64,000 bases of DNA from Malachius bipustulatus (GCA_910589415.1 OU342630.1:50314012-50378011), one strand, 5' to 3'. Shown: positions 1 to 13,955, numbered from the stretch's first letter. Program-made: numbers and translations. Notes: a model not told the origin generated them from the sequence alone.

Positions 1-1091
1 TATTTTTTCATTTTTAAAATTTCAATAATTATACCGTACATTCCTTAAAGTCTAAAGGATTTTATTTTGTCTAAACAAATGAAGTAAATCATCAGGGGAA
101 ATTGGGGAACGTATTTAGTCAATTTAATTTTCAGATACGTCACTGGGTTCCTTTCCCAGACACCGCAGCAATTCGATATCGTGTTAGCGCCCCCGCATTG
201 CACCACGTGCTCTGTTGTCTGTATCACGATAATTATCTCTGGGTGCTTTCAAAATATAGTCTGCATCAAATTCATATTGAAAAAATATGATCTGGGAAGC
301 AAAATAAATTGGGTCTGATGCATCATAAAATGTTTTAAGCAAGCTACAAGATGCAAACTTCTTTTCAACAGAAAAAGAAGTAGGTATACATTCGCATAAA
401 TTGTACCCTGAACCTGAAAACGAAGTACGAAGACATATACACACTAACACTAACGCTACACAGAAGTATATCATATATATGGGAGATGAAAATAATAAAA
501 GAAAGAGATCGGCGGCAAATGTAATAACTTGTCTGTTAACAGGCCAAATACAGGCTATAATCCAGCTGATATAAGAAGAGTGCCACGCCCCATCAACATC
601 CAGCTCGCACCGTATGTACCGATAAAGAACACGGCACTCCATCAGAGGCATTTCACTAGTTATAGGAATTACGGTGACGGGAACGTTTCCAGAGATACAC
701 CCACGTGTAGATGGAGTGAAACATCGCGTCCAGATTAAGAGATCCGACGGTGATAAGACCATATCTTATGACGTTTGCAGGTGTTTTGATCAGATAATGG
801 TTTAAATTGATCAATATAGCATAAGCCCTGGCAGGGAAAGCAAGAACTCGCGGGAACCTGTTCTCTCTTTACAACACCTCTTCGAGGCATCTGTGCGTAT
901 TCAGAAGTAAGTAAATTCAGATATAGATCGCGGATATGCATAGCAGAGTTCGTTATTAAAGGCGTGCTTTGCGGTTTTGTACCTATACAACTTTCAATTC
1001 AAGTGCCTCGATTGTCAAAATTTAAAAACATATTAAAATAAGAGAACTTTCTCGGTCATCTCGAACTTAACGAGACTTAAATCTCATTTTC
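1..1091. other. Non-coding stretch, no gene seen
   Basis: AT-rich sequence with a slightly GC-richer patch at about 520-760. Open frames exist on both strands across 184-762, but their translations show no domain, no repeated family motif and no splice context I can recognise. I see no RNA gene here. Confidence 0.4.
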
Positions 1092-1112
1092 GTGATGATG
1101 ATGATGATGATG
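1092..1112. repeat. (GAT)n microsatellite
   Basis: About seven GAT/TGA trinucleotide units in a row. This is a short simple repeat with no coding context. Confidence 0.85.
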
Positions 1113-1329
1113 AAAGCTTCAGAAAATGAAAAAAAAAGGTTATTCATGTTTTGGAATCGTTGACATGATTTTTTCTTGCAAAAATAACTGAATTGGGCTC
1201 TTCTAGTTAATTGACTATTAGAGGAGAAAAAAGACAGCCATTCGTTCTATAAACATTTATTCCAATGACACCTGTGATTTCTTGACTGAATATCAATATA
1301 CAGTCAAGCATCGATGTGTCTGTCCAAGC

Positions 1330-1510
1330 ATCAAATAATGGGAGCCGCGCGACCAAGACCAACGTATACCGGCACCCAGCACCGGCTATTTGTATGCGGC
1401 ACGTCTGCCCGCTTTTAAACACATACACCACGACCAGTTTGTCATACGTAAAAGGCGATGCAGGCTACAAATATTCCAGCAGAGAAGGTGGGTGGTTTTT
1501 ACATTCATCT
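1330..1510. other. GC-richer island, possible regulatory element
   Basis: This block is clearly richer in G and C than its flanks and has few homopolymer runs. No open frame with recognisable protein similarity or paired splice sites was found. It could be a conserved non-coding or enhancer sequence, or chance. The call rests only on base composition. Confidence 0.2.
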
Positions 1511-1514
1511 GCAC

Positions 1515-2870
1515 CAGTTAGCTACCTCTTCTTGCTTTATCATTTACCGTAAACTGGCCGAACCGCCGGTAGATTGAAAGTCGGACTCGAGAAGACTGAA
1601 CTTGAGTGTGTATGACCAGTTTTTACCCGCAGTGAATCAGAGATGTAGGGAACAGGCGGTTTTTTGCTATCTGTTGATCAAATACTCCATGCGGGTAATG
1701 ATTATGTGGATTTTATATCGTTTTCTCAACAGGACATCTATTATAATTGGGTGCCTTTGTCTTGAAGAAGAGCAGCTTTAGTTGAGCATTATTTTTCATA
1801 ACACCATTATATTTCCAAAAAATATACATAAGTAGGTACACAGGCACAGGTTTAAAATTGATAGATCCTATTTTATCTTCAAGTTATCTGTGAAAATAAA
1901 CAATAGATGCAGTTTTTATTGGAATCCCTCATCATCATCAAGAATCTGGATTTCAGAGTTTTAAGGAACAAATAAGTCATTCTGTACAGCTTCTCGATTT
2001 CTTTTTGAACTCTCAGATATACCAGACATCCTAATGGTGACAAAGTTATGGGCCAAATGTTTTAAAATACATGGCCAAAAATCTGATTGAATGAAATTAT
2101 ACTTTTTTTCATTTACCTATTTGTCAGAAAGTCTTTGATGGAAGAGGTTATCAAGGAGGTTATCCCAAAAATAATCATTAATAAATTATTACATGAGAAT
2201 ATTTCATTTTATATTGTCATGCAGGTTCAATTTCAAAAGTTTGTGTAAGCTTTTCTGGTTTTTGAAGTGACAACAGGAGCAAATATTGATTGTACCCATC
2301 GTCACAATATTTTTTTAGAAAAAAGACTTACTCTAAATTAAAAGGGTAATAGTTCCAAGTGAAACTTCCAAAAGGTGCTCAATTTTTAAAAGTTTCTCAA
2401 AGTTGACTCTTTTGAATTAAATTTTCGGCCACGTTGTAGGTGGGCTGAAGCCGTCACCTACAGCTTCTCGAATACTTTCTATTTCTCCTCCAATCTCTTC
2501 ACGATTTGAGGTTCAAGAAGCTTCAAAGCAATTACGACGGAAGAGTTACCAATACTCTTACTAATAATAATTATTGTATTGAATGATTGTAAAATGAAGT
2601 TATGGGGCCAAATGTTTCAAAATCCAAAGCCAAAAGTGTCTAACTATAAAAAGAGTAACAAAAATCGATCTGACAATTACACGTTCGATTTTTTCATTTA
2701 CCCATTAGTGGAATTTGACATTTATTTTGTTGATTTTTTGCAAAAAAAATATTTGCCGAGTTTTTGCTAATTTTTTTGTAATTATTGAAGTTTTGCTGCT
2801 TTTTGAATATGGACCATCCGCAAAGGACGCGAAAAATGTCAGAGAGTTATTTCTTGCCCGTTCTAAAAAA
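1515..2870. other. Non-coding stretch, no gene seen
   Basis: AT-rich DNA with many A and T runs and small open frames that match nothing. A minor hairpin near 2434-2462 (GTAGGTG paired with CACCTAC) is the only structure noticed. Confidence 0.4.
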
Positions 2871-2871
2871 A

Positions 2872-3455
2872 AGGTTCCCCCATCAATTAACGTGGGTCCT
2901 CAAATGCACCGACTTTAAGATACAGAGTGTCAAAGAAAGACTTTTTCCCAATTGATATTAAGTAGCAACTTTTTTAATGTTAACTGATTTTTTTCACACG
3001 CCAGTGACAGTTTTTGGGGTTGCTTTTATTTTTTGTTTCTAAATTCTATACGATACTGGGAATAATTGACATTTTGGTTGCACTTTAAACCGGAAAAATT
3101 TTCTACTTTCAATAATTTGACCATGTACTCTACTTGGTCATAAATACTGACGTGAACCGTTTTCCAGAAACATTTACGATGAAAAACTCCCTTTGGATAT
3201 TTCAAAACGTATGTCGGAAAATTAAGGACAAGAAAACATTGCTCAATTCTAAAATTTCCGCCAATGAGACATGAAAAAAATGAATTGGCATTAAGAATTT
3301 GTTACTTAATATCAATGATATGACATGTACAAAAAAAAAGTTCCTAAACTAAAAGATTCCTGAGATATAATTAAAAAACTAAAAATATAATTTTTTTGGC
3401 ACCCCATATCTCAAAAAAATAGCATCTCCGGACACCACGTTAATGATGGGAACTT
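2872..3455. repeat. Degenerate foldback (inverted) repeat
   Basis: The left arm at about 2872-2990 and the right arm at about 3283-3455 are imperfect reverse complements. Shared words are the ATTAACGTGG region beside TCCGG/GTCC, a GAGATA-TGGGGTG-like block beside AAGATACAGAGTGTC, and TTGATATTAAGTA (2952-2964) against its complement near 3300-3320. The arms have drifted and the right one carries an extra stretch of about 70 bp. It looks like an old foldback transposon related in style to the one at 38,067-38,998. Ends and target duplication are not resolvable. Confidence 0.5.
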
Positions 3456-3459
3456 TTTT

Positions 3460-6400
3460 CCTATAAGAATGAGCCAAGCAATCATCCCCTAAAATTTTTC
3501 GCACTCATTTAGGATAACATCTGTATATCCTCGAAATTTTTGTCATTGATTGTACCCAATATTTTCCACGAAAAAAAAAACTGAAATAAAATTGGAAGGG
3601 TATAACTATTTCTTGTATGTTACTTTCGTTTCTCCTGATTGAAACTCAACTCAGTATAACAAATTGCATACAGTTTTTGATAAATTTACAACTGTATTTG
3701 CTCTTTAGTAAGAAAATCGAAAAATTGCCTCATTAGAGATGAACCCCGTTTCATGAAGACTTTGGAAGGAAAAAAGTTAAAGCCTTAATTTCAGGAAGAA
3801 ATAAGACTTTTTGGAGTCATTGCTCAAATAAATATCAATAGATGACCATGCAAAATAAAACTAGTAGGTACTTTTTAAAAAGAGGTCGATGGTATAATCT
3901 TTTTTCATAACACATTTCCCATATGAGATAGTCCCGTTTCCAAGTATACCCAAACCTCACCGGTCAAATATAGCGTTCAGTCCATGTCAGCGGGAAGCCT
4001 ATTTGTTTCTAACAAAGATACCATGGTAATATATTCCTCTACATCTATATATAATAATTCCAATGCATAAACAAAATTATAATCGCATTAGTATTCCCTG
4101 TTATGTACAGGGAGCAATTATATTCCTACCTAATACAAACGGCCGCATCTAACTTTGATTTATTAGAAAATTACCTAGACGAACCTAACACGGAACCAGC
4201 ACGCAATAAGCTAGTACTGCCAGGCTAGGAACACTCACAGTTGTATTGAAATATTTCTTCAATCTAAACATAACAAAACTTATCAAGTCTACCAACATAT
4301 AACTTTTTTTCTGTAGGTACCATTGTTTATTTCACATATTTGGAGAAACCAAAAAATTTGGTATAAAATCTACAAAATTTCACTAGTAGGTATAGGTTTA
4401 TAGGTAAACCAGAGGCTTTCGCTCTGTATTAATATACTTATGACATTCTAAGCCAAGACTGCTTATGACTTATGTTTCTCAACCTTGCGGCCTTAAGGTC
4501 ACCCTCAGGCGGTGTTAATTATCGCTGTGGGTGTATCTGGCCAGCACAAGATTACCTGAAGCGTTACCATTCACCATCACCATTAGCCAGTGATACCACT
4601 GATACCTTAGTCTAGATCTCGAAATGAATTACAAAGAGCTGGCGATTGCTAGGTGACTTAGAAAGGCGTACTCTAAACAGGAGGATGTGCAGTTTTAACA
4701 CCAACCTTAGCGTTGGAGGTGCCAGAAAAATAAATCAATAATAATTATTGCTGATTAAAATTTGGAGATATAGTAATATTAACTAATTTTTTAAAACCAG
4801 TCTTGCCATCTTTGATTAGAGAGTAAGAGGTGTTAAAAATGTCAAGGAATTCCCGCAATTTGCGCTACCGGGAAATAAAAATCAGGAAGTATGTTTTGCG
4901 GGCAATTGCTTGTTTTTAACCACTGAATTATATTTATATCCTTATCTTTATCTTGTGGGTGAATGTAAGGTGACCGAGGTGAATTATGAGAAGATAAACG
5001 TTAAGGATGCGGTGTACTTATATCCTATATCCTGTCAGTGATCATTGATAAACTGTGAAATTGGCCATGCAAGAATTTGACTGTAGTCAAGAGCTGGGAT
5101 GTTAGTTTCATAATAATTAAATCAAAATTTCAGTTGTGGTGAATTATTTTTTCATTCCTTCTTCCCACAACCAGAATAAGCACACCAAAAACCTATTTAC
5201 AAGTATAAAAAATCGCTCAATTATTTTTGTTTGAACAATTAGAAATTATAAAAAACTTATCTGTAAAAAATAGTAAGAAAAATGCCACAGCCGTTTTTGC
5301 TACAGTAGCCGTTTGTCTTCTAAACTCCTTCAAACTGGTTGCCTTCGAGATAAAGTCGTTAAAGGCACAGCGGAAAACTCGATCATATTGATCCTTTCAG
5401 CATTAGCAACTCCCATCAGTACATCTGTTGAAATTATGTGAATGCACAGTTAATAAATAGTGTATGAACCTGTCCAATAATTCAATCAACCATAAGCGGT
5501 GAATTCGCTGCATCCTTTTCAGGTAAAAAGCGAACACGGGAAGTAACTGGTGAGCGATCCCGGTTTATGTTTAATGATAATGAGTAGTATTAATTAGTCG
5601 CGGGTGTGACTACAGGCTTATAAATTATTTACTTTAATCTGTAATATGCTATACGGAGTCATATAAATTCATACAAAAGCGGACTACTAGGATATAAGTG
5701 GATACCATATCAAGATGCTGAGTTGCCAGTGCTTCTTTTGAACGTATTACTTCACCTGAACAGTATTGTAGTGTAGTCTCAATCATAAGGAAGCTTAGAT
5801 GATATTGACTGCGCAACAAACCAAATGTGCGATTTGGCGTCACTGTCAATAAAATTAAACTGTTATTATAGCAGGCTCATCAACCTGTTCCAGGTTTCTA
5901 TTTAAAAGACCCAGACAAGCGGGGTGCTTACTGGCGCGTCACAACACGTGTTAATTTACGCTTAATTAATGAATAATTATGATTTGTAAATATACTTACT
6001 GGAGCAGGTAATTCATGCTTTGTACAAAAAGTGATCTTCATGTTAGAGCTTAATAAGATTAATTAAGTTGATCTGCTCGGGATCTTTCACGATAGGTTTC
6101 AATCCATAAGAGTAGAGCATGTAAGAATAAGTAAGCTCGGTTTTTCTGTTTATTATATTCCTAAGCTACCGACTTAAGTATAAGTAACATGATGGTAACA
6201 CGAGTGGAATGATAATGAGAATTGTTGCTTACACGGACAGGAAAGTAGTTGAAAATGTCCTGCTGGCGACTTGGCAAACGACATGAAACTTATCTACCTA
6301 TAGCGATGATGAAAACAGTTGACAAGCATGAGCAATTAATGTCGGATAGTGACAGATGAGGTTTAACTTTATTAATCAATTAATCAATTATTTGCCTCTC

Positions 6401-6680
6401 TAATTTGATTACTTATGTGAAATAGAAATGGCATAAAAGAGTGAAATAACATTTGATCCAGGCTCAATTATTAAGATAAGGAGATAATGGTGATGGTCAA
6501 AAGTATTGAGAGCCCAGAAAGAGAGGTTTTCAGGTTTTTGTTTCCTGAACGGAAACACCGAAGAAGGAAGAATCGAACCTCCCAAAATAATTTAGATAAT
6601 TTGGAGATTGATTCAAAATTAATAATTCTTTTAGGACTTAATTTAGGACTAGCAAAAGAAATATTAAATTAGGCACTATA
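3460..6680. other. Non-coding stretch, no gene seen
   Basis: Mostly AT-rich sequence. I see no coding domain, RNA gene or repeat with clear boundaries. A somewhat more mixed-composition patch lies at 4440-4700. Confidence 0.4.
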
Positions 6681-6689
6681 ATTTAGGAC

Positions 6690-8050
6690 CACAAAATATT
6701 CTCAAGAAAATGAGTAACGCCATGAGAATATACTTTTTCTTTAATAAGGACTGCGAAAAAATCTTTGTGGGAAAAAAAAAGTTCATATACTTACAAGTTC
6801 TTTTTTTCTGAAGATATGACCTTTTTTGTAAAAATAAAAGTGGCAACCCTGCATTAATTGTACATGTGAATAAGTTGGGGTTAGAAATCATTTTTATTCT
6901 TTAAATTTCCATAGCAATGAAGACATTTGACTATTTTATATTATGCTTAAGATGAGCTTGCACGGTTGCCAAACTTCAAATTTCTTTTAGGTTTAGGTAT
7001 AACTTTTCAATTTCTCTGTAAAAGAGATTTTGTAGGAAAAAACTGGTCTGATCACCCTGTATAAACAATAAACGTTTTTTCGGGAACGTTTCTTTTATGA
7101 AAGTCTTACTTACAATAATGAAGAAAGTATGTTTTGTTTTCCAGTTTACCAAAAATTTTAATAAAAAATCGGACATTCCTCTCAGTTTGAAGTTTTCAGA
7201 AACATCTTCGTCCCACCTGATGACAAAAAAATGGAGTGATCAAAATCTTAATTTTCTTCCATTCTAAGGATAATTTTTTTGCAATTTCGATTGCAATAGA
7301 TAAATAATCCGCCCAGATTTTTAAGACAAGCGGCATTTTAATCGTTTAGTGAAAAAAAAATGATAGCAAAAAATATTTCTGAACTTTTATCTCAAATAAC
7401 AGTGGCAGTGTTGCCATGTATCGTAAATTTTCTTTAAACTAAGAGGAATCACTTTTCCTTGAAGTCTAGTCTCATTTTTTCAATGTCTAGGGGTTTCCTT
7501 GTCTAGTGTTTGAATTTTTTTCGATTCAAGGGTTGATTTTTTAATAATTGTAATCGAAAACACTGTGTGCCCGCAGATGTTTTGCAATGAAATTGACATA
7601 TTGTCTTTTTTTTTTTTTGTTTCCGACAAAGGGTGAAAAGGCAAAAGTGCACTTTTTTTCAATTCTACAACTACTGTAAAACGATGCACGGTTGCCAAGC
7701 GTTGTAAATTTTCCCTGAGTCTAGGGTCTAGGAAATTTTAAAGGGGTTGTCTTGGATTTTGTAGATATATAGGCATAACGTCGCTTTTGCTCAAAAAATA
7801 GAGTTTAAACCCTACAAATTTCGAATCTAGAATTAAAAGAATTGACTAGATTTTCAGAAATTACAAAATTGGCTGGCAAAAAATTTTGTTTCCCTAGAGA
7901 GGAAAAGAATCACTTTCGATCGTACTTTTTTAGTTGAACTTTAGTTGAATTTTTCCTGTTTCAAGTTAACTGCATCTTTAGTTAGGCCAACCTAAAGAGA
8001 ATTGGAGTGAGCATTTTGTGTAAAAAGTTTTTTAAACCAATTGCGCCATT
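6690..8050. repeat. Old degenerate direct-repeat region
   Basis: A phrase of the form GCACGGTTGCCAA followed by GTAAATTTTC-like sequence recurs at about 6960-6990, 7400-7435 and 7683-7715 with drift. A CACCCTGTATA-type transposon end is embedded at 7053-7063. The block is dominated by A and T runs. It is probably a pile of decayed repeats; I cannot name the family. Confidence 0.35.
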
Positions 8051-11000
8051 GTTTGTTAAATAGTTTCATATGATATTGTGTTCATCTGATAAAACGTTAT
8101 TAATCTTAGTTTTGCATTAAAACGCTGAGAAATATGTTAGAAATGAAGCTGTTGCCGATTTTTTCCCCCATTTTCTCCCAAACTAACTCCTCGATCAAGT
8201 CATTCGACCTCTTATTTTCTTCGTGTTTAAATTCTCTACAATTCCTTTATTGAAACCATCACGGGTACTGTGTAGTTTCAATTTTTTATGAAAAAAACTA
8301 AAATAACAGCAATTTTTTGCATAAAATTGTTCAGTTGGTTTTCTTCAAACACTTTTTACATGAAAAAATCTCTTTCAAGCTTAGCGTAAACGACTAGCTA
8401 CCGCACTAACTTAAAAATCTTGTTTTATGGGGAACCTCCATCAAGACGAAAAAATACCTCGTTTTTTTGACATCACCATTTAATAAGACTTGAACATAAA
8501 AATGAACAACCCTATGTAAAATGACGTCATTGCGCGGACTTGAATCTTGAACGATCATTGTAACTGATATCCAAGTGTACGGTGACTTTGTATTTAATAT
8601 CTAACGATAAATCGATGAAAGCAGCGATACAAAGGTCAGCGAGGGGTGGGGTAGCAATGTCTGGGTATGATCCTCTGTAATTACGCACTAACAACGTTAA
8701 TCACCGCTAATTGATTTCATTAATGCGATAGAAGAGCAGTTATTGGTCGGATGGGTAATCTAAATAATAACACGAAATCTCAAACGGTGACTGGGATGAC
8801 CATAAATTGTAAGCTTGCATCGCCAGTTCAGAGCATTAAAAAGCCACGCTTGCTTGGGCACTGCGCCCAACTAGAAGCATTTGTCATAATTTATTCTACA
8901 TCGGCGGAAATCTGTAGGTATACTTAATAAGGCGTTTAAGAGTTTATAAATTCTCAGATATCTTCATATTACAGAAAAAAGCAGATTATTGAGATTTCCT
9001 ATGCAGGTCAAGTGTGTAGTTGAAGCTCAAGTTAATCAGAACTTTTTTTGTTTATTAAAAAAAATGTGTGTGAGTTACTCTTCGCCATCAGCTGATGCAC
9101 TCGTGTAGAAGAAGCGTCGTTAAGATTTGTTGCTGTGTTCAGAAATATCATTTTTTGCATTGTAGAAGATTTGGAGAGTACCTATACTTAAATTTAAATG
9201 GAAAAACTTTGAAAATTAGATAAAATTATCCTTTCTAGCCCCATTCTCATGCTCTCTTCCATTAAGTTCCTTTATACTTTGGAACTGCATCTAATAATTA
9301 TTTAAAAAAAGCTTTGCAAAATTTAACGGCTTTTAAACTTCACCTTTTTCAAATCCATCAAGCGTATTTTACAGCTAACATAAGCACACAACTTAAGTAT
9401 TAAGCACGATAGCATATATTAAAAGCACGAACTGCGTATAAGCCGGAAATCCAGAAACCACATTTTCATGGTCTGTCAAACTAGAGACATTATTGGCGGG
9501 TCGAATAATTAAATTTTTAAGACTTGGTCAAACAATGCAACAACTGCATCAGCACCAAAAATTCACGAACTCTATAAATCAGCTATCTAATCTGCATGTA
9601 ATGACCAATTAAAAATTTATGAGCCTTGATGCAAACGGACTCTATCAGCTTATCAGCTTTGGGCTTTGGCATAGATGCTTATTTGCTTTCATTTGTGTGA
9701 AAATTCAAATCAGTTCTACGACGAATAGAACATCGCTATATTTTTGATGATAAAAAAAGAGCAATAAAAATTTGCAATAAGTACCTAATGTTTTAATTTA
9801 TGCTCTGGTAAGCAAGATGGGAATGTTGATAACGTCTCCAACGATCTGATAATTACCTCGTATGTGATAAACGATCGTTTCTGTGTACTTTGTTTAATTT
9901 TTGTTGGTCTTGAAATGGTCTTTAATAAGTATTTAGTTTGCAAAATTGGGCTCTAAGCCAATTATTTACTTTAATTTCCTCACATTATGTATATTTTTCA
10001 TTTTTATTTTCGTATGCTGGTTAATTACTCTCCGATGTATGAAAGATGAGCGATATAAAAGCAATACAAAAATCTTCTTGCACCAGACAGTTGAACTTAA
10101 CATCAGTGTGCATTTTTTAACTATAGCTGTATATTAATAATTATTGTAATTATGTCTATGGAAACGAAAATTTAGTCTATTTAATCTTTAATGTTCAAGA
10201 ATATTCAAACCATAAGCGATGGACGATAAGCGCGTCACTCACCTACCGAGCGTTTGCATTCGTTCGCATTGCCGGAGAAATTTCGTCATGTGAGGGAGTT
10301 ACAGCTCAGTATGAGAATTTTCGGTGTCTTTATCGCGACTCGTTAATTATTTCTATCCCTGAATATCACTCAAGCCTGAAATTTTAATTATTGAACTCTC
10401 TTATAATTAATTTTCAGCAGTAGTTACAATTCTTAATAATTATAATCGTAAATTTGTACATTTTTTATTATTTTCGCATATTCTCGCATATCTTAACACG
10501 CGAAATAAAATATTGTAGGTACCTTATTTCAGAATCAGAAATACACCACTATATATTATCTCATACACATGAAATGAGTAGGTACATATTATGTGTAATG
10601 TATACTCGTAGGTAGAGAAAAAAAGTTGAATAATTATTCGGACACTAACGAAGAGACACATTAAAAAGACTTTTATGAGCCCTCCCTTTCTAATTTATTA
10701 ACCTCTTAATTTATTTGTTGAAAAGGTGTAATATAGATAGGTACATAAAAAAAGAGACTACCTAGAAATTAGTTCTGCTGACTTATCTGTAAAATTAAGA
10801 TAACAATTAAGATCTTGACTACTGTGAGATAAGAAACCAGCAGAACACGTTCACGTTGATAACCGTCGTGAAAGAGAAACACAAAATATGTCAACACGAT
10901 ATCAGAATAGAGGGTTTGATTTACTTTATTACATTCTATTACTAATGGATGGTCCAGCAAGATCCGATAAGAAAACTAGGGAGTGGTTAATTGTAATTAG

Positions 11001-11758
11001 AAACTAACTTACTATATTTCCCAAACGAACAGATCCAGATCTGTTTTCAACACCTGTTGATTTACGTCGTTATTAATGCTGTCAAGATTTGCGTGTGTAG
11101 AAAGAATCATTATCTAGGCAAACCGTTGTTCTTCTCTCAATAGGCTCGCAGGTACAGGATATAGATATCTCTGACAAATTGGATAAAATTTACTTGTTCT
11201 AACGCGGAATTAAGATCTTATATTATACACACTTTGTCGGTTTAAAATTATACAATAAGAATACGTTGCACATGTATTATTGTCGCAAGAAATGCAACTC
11301 ATGTAATGGAAAACTGCTTTTTAAATGTAGCTTTTCTAAGATATAATTTAAAACCAGAGTATTTTTAATGAGCGTCGGTACAAGAAAAACGGGAGTTATT
11401 TAAATGACTTCATCAATGAAGCAGAAAGGTATTTGATTGAGTTGTGTTTTGTTTATTATGGGTTCGTTTACCTAAACATTCACTTCATCTGTGTCATTAG
11501 TTTCACTGTACAAAAGTACCTTCATGTACAATTATTATTATAATCATACCATTTCCTGTAAGTAATAATATCTACCCATTTAATGGGCTCGTAGGTATGT
11601 TGCAATTTTATATTCTGAATAATTCCTGAGACGAAATACATAATATTATGTCGTTTTAGTTGGATTTATTTAATTTTATTTTTACTATAACATACCTACT
11701 AGCTACTAAATCCGTAGATTTTTATACTAGCTACCTTATACGAATAAAATCACATTTA
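8050..11758. other. Non-coding stretch, no gene seen
   Basis: AT-rich intergenic or intronic DNA. The 8,500-8,880 and 10,200-10,330 segments have more balanced composition but show no coding signal. The word GTAGGTA and its relatives occur several times, for example near 10,514, 10,580 and 10,610. Confidence 0.4.
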
Positions 11759-12756
11759 TACAGGGTGCACCATGTATCCTTCTCTATATTGCTATCTCCT
11801 GAACGCTAAGAGATACAGGGTCGGTTAAGTTAGAGAAAAAATGCGCAGTATTGTGGCCATGTCGAATCCGTCAAGACATGCAAGATATCTGTGACCGTTC
11901 CTGAAATATCCTGAAAAAACTGAAAAATCGAGATTTCTTATTTTCGTCATATCTTTTTTATTATTTGAAATTAATAAATAATTTTTTAATAATAAGCCGT
12001 TAAGAGCTATCCATCTGACATTTCAAAAATTTTCAAGGCCTACTAGATCCAAGAGTTTTCACAGTCAACTTTCGTTTTTCTTATAACCGCCATATTATTT
12101 TTTTATGTCGTTCGATATGAAAAAAATAATGGAAACCAAAAATTAATAAACATCAAAAAATTTTTTTTTAATTTTTATTCTTCTTTTTTCAAAGAAAAAC
12201 CTAAAAAAAAATCGTCGAAAAACGTCAACATTTGTAAAATACGCCGAAATAGTACTTGTCTTATGGTTTTTTAATTTATCAATGAAATTCGGTCTAATAA
12301 TGTGTCTTTTTTGTAAAGAAAAAAGAAGAATAAACATTTTTTAAATTTATTTTTTGAAGTTTAACAATTTTTAGTTTTTATGTTTTTTTTTATATCGAAC
12401 AACATAAAAAAACAATATGGTGGCCATAAAAAAAACGAAAGTCGACTATGAAAATTCTGGAATCTAGTCGGCTTTGAAAATTTTTGAAATGTCAGATGGG
12501 TAGCTCTTTCCGACTTATGTAAGCCCACAAAAAATTATTCATTAATCTCCAATAATAAAAAAGATATGGAAAAAATAAGAAATCTCGTTTTTTCAGTTTT
12601 TTAAGGATATTTCAGGAACGGTCACAGATATCTTGTATGTCTCGACGGAATTAAGATGGCCACAAAATTGCGCTTCTTTGGACTTGTTTAACCGACCCTG
12701 TATCTGTTAGCGTTAGGAGATAGCAATATAGAGAAGGATACATGGTGCACCCTGTA
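11759..12756. mobile_element. Foldback element with CAGGGTGCACC termini (family A)
   Basis: The whole interval is one large inverted repeat. The left end CAGGGTGCACCATGTATCC (from 11,761) is matched by its reverse complement ending at 12,754, and similarity runs inward for nearly 400 bp on each side to an AT-rich centre near 12,150-12,380. Both ends are flanked by TA, which fits the TA target duplication of Tc1/mariner-type elements, and the CACCCTGTA terminus is of that general kind. There is no transposase frame, so it is non-autonomous. Arms differ by scattered substitutions, so it is not brand new. A more decayed relative lies at 23,320-23,940. Confidence 0.85.
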
Positions 12757-12946
12757 TACTGTTTGGGGCAGCGATTAACTAATGGTTTTGATTATAGGAT
12801 GAAGGACCAGGGCTTTACAGTACGACCCATTTGTTCTCGAGACTTTATCTACTGTGCGATTTTAACCGGAATTTCGTATTATTATTTTGTTGAATAATAA
12901 ACTTATAGCTGCATTAAACGTCAGTTTTAATCAATGTTTTTAATTA

Positions 12947-13050
12947 ATGCGGAAACAAACTCTTCTCAAATACCTTCTTACAAAATCAAAGGCAAAGGAT
13001 GAAAAATGTTACGAATCGTTTAAAAAATGGAAAACAAATAAAAACGCCGA
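12947..13050 (+). pseudogene. Possible LINE ORF2 linker fragment
   Basis: A short open frame begins with a lysine- and tyrosine-rich stretch (LLKYLLTKSKAKDEKCYES, then FKKWK). This resembles the charged linker between endonuclease and reverse transcriptase in LINE ORF2 proteins, which often has an R/K-x-L-x-K-x-L-x-T-K pattern. No endonuclease or RT motif follows. The resemblance is weak and the call is speculative. Confidence 0.18.
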
Positions 13051-13870
13051 ACTGAATTGTCATATTAATTTCGAATTTGTGCGTTCAGCATTTCACTATC
13101 CTGTGACGTCATCTGCGAGGGAAACGCTCACACCATCAGGTGGTGATTCCTATCTTTCCAAGTAACATTTCTGTCTGAATGTTGAATGAACTTTGTTGCA
13201 GGATATTAACTGGATCAAAGTGTAATTCCTATCTGATATTAAAATTTTGTTAGAGTTGAATAAACGCGCGAAACTAATTAAACAAATAACGCCAACTTAT
13301 AAATAAATTAACAAAACACACATTTAGGTATTAATGTTGCAGTAAACAACGCAAAGATCATGGAATACTGCGGCCATTATTTAGGTACGCTTAACTTGCT
13401 CTGATAAAACAATTACACTTGACTAATTATGCTAAGATTCCGGATAACCAGCCAGATCTGACCATAGCAATAATTACTATTAGCGCAATAATCTCAACAA
13501 TAAAAGCGCAGCAATGAATCTCAGATGGCATAGCAGACGTTCAACTCGCATAAAGTAAACAATATTTAATATTTCCATTAATTATAATTTAAGTCGCGTT
13601 TAACAGACCATGATGATTTAACGGTATTAACAAGCGAGAAATTGATACTGTGCAAGAGGTATTATAACCGCGGGTTGCTTATTTAGTAGTAAATTAGATG
13701 AAATTATGACATTTTTCTTTAGTAATTAAGTATTTGACAGTTGCATGCTCAGGTCGATTGTCTATCATTATTACGTCACAGTAGTAATATGATTAATGAT
13801 ACAAAGTATCCTGAGCCTGACACACATTTATATACACGTGCGACAATCGACAACACTATAAATACATAAG

Positions 13871-13950
13871 TATGTAACACATAATTTGTAATATATTACA
13901 ATACACTGCGGAATAATTACGTTATTATTATTATTACATTATGTGTTATA
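13871..13950. repeat. Short inverted repeat (hairpin)
   Basis: GTAACACATAATTTGTAAT at 13,874-13,892 is mirrored by ATTACATTATGTGTTATA at 13,933-13,950, leaving a small loop. A second pair, GTCGATTGTC (13,752-13,761) and GACAATCGAC (13,842-13,851), lies just upstream. These could be miniature transposon relics or chance AT-rich palindromes. Confidence 0.45.
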
Positions 13951-13955
13951 ATAAG

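Noticed and set aside
184..762. 192-codon open frame on the minus strand
   Set aside because: No recognisable domain, low-complexity hydrophobic stretches and no splice or expression context; a chance frame in moderately GC-richer DNA.
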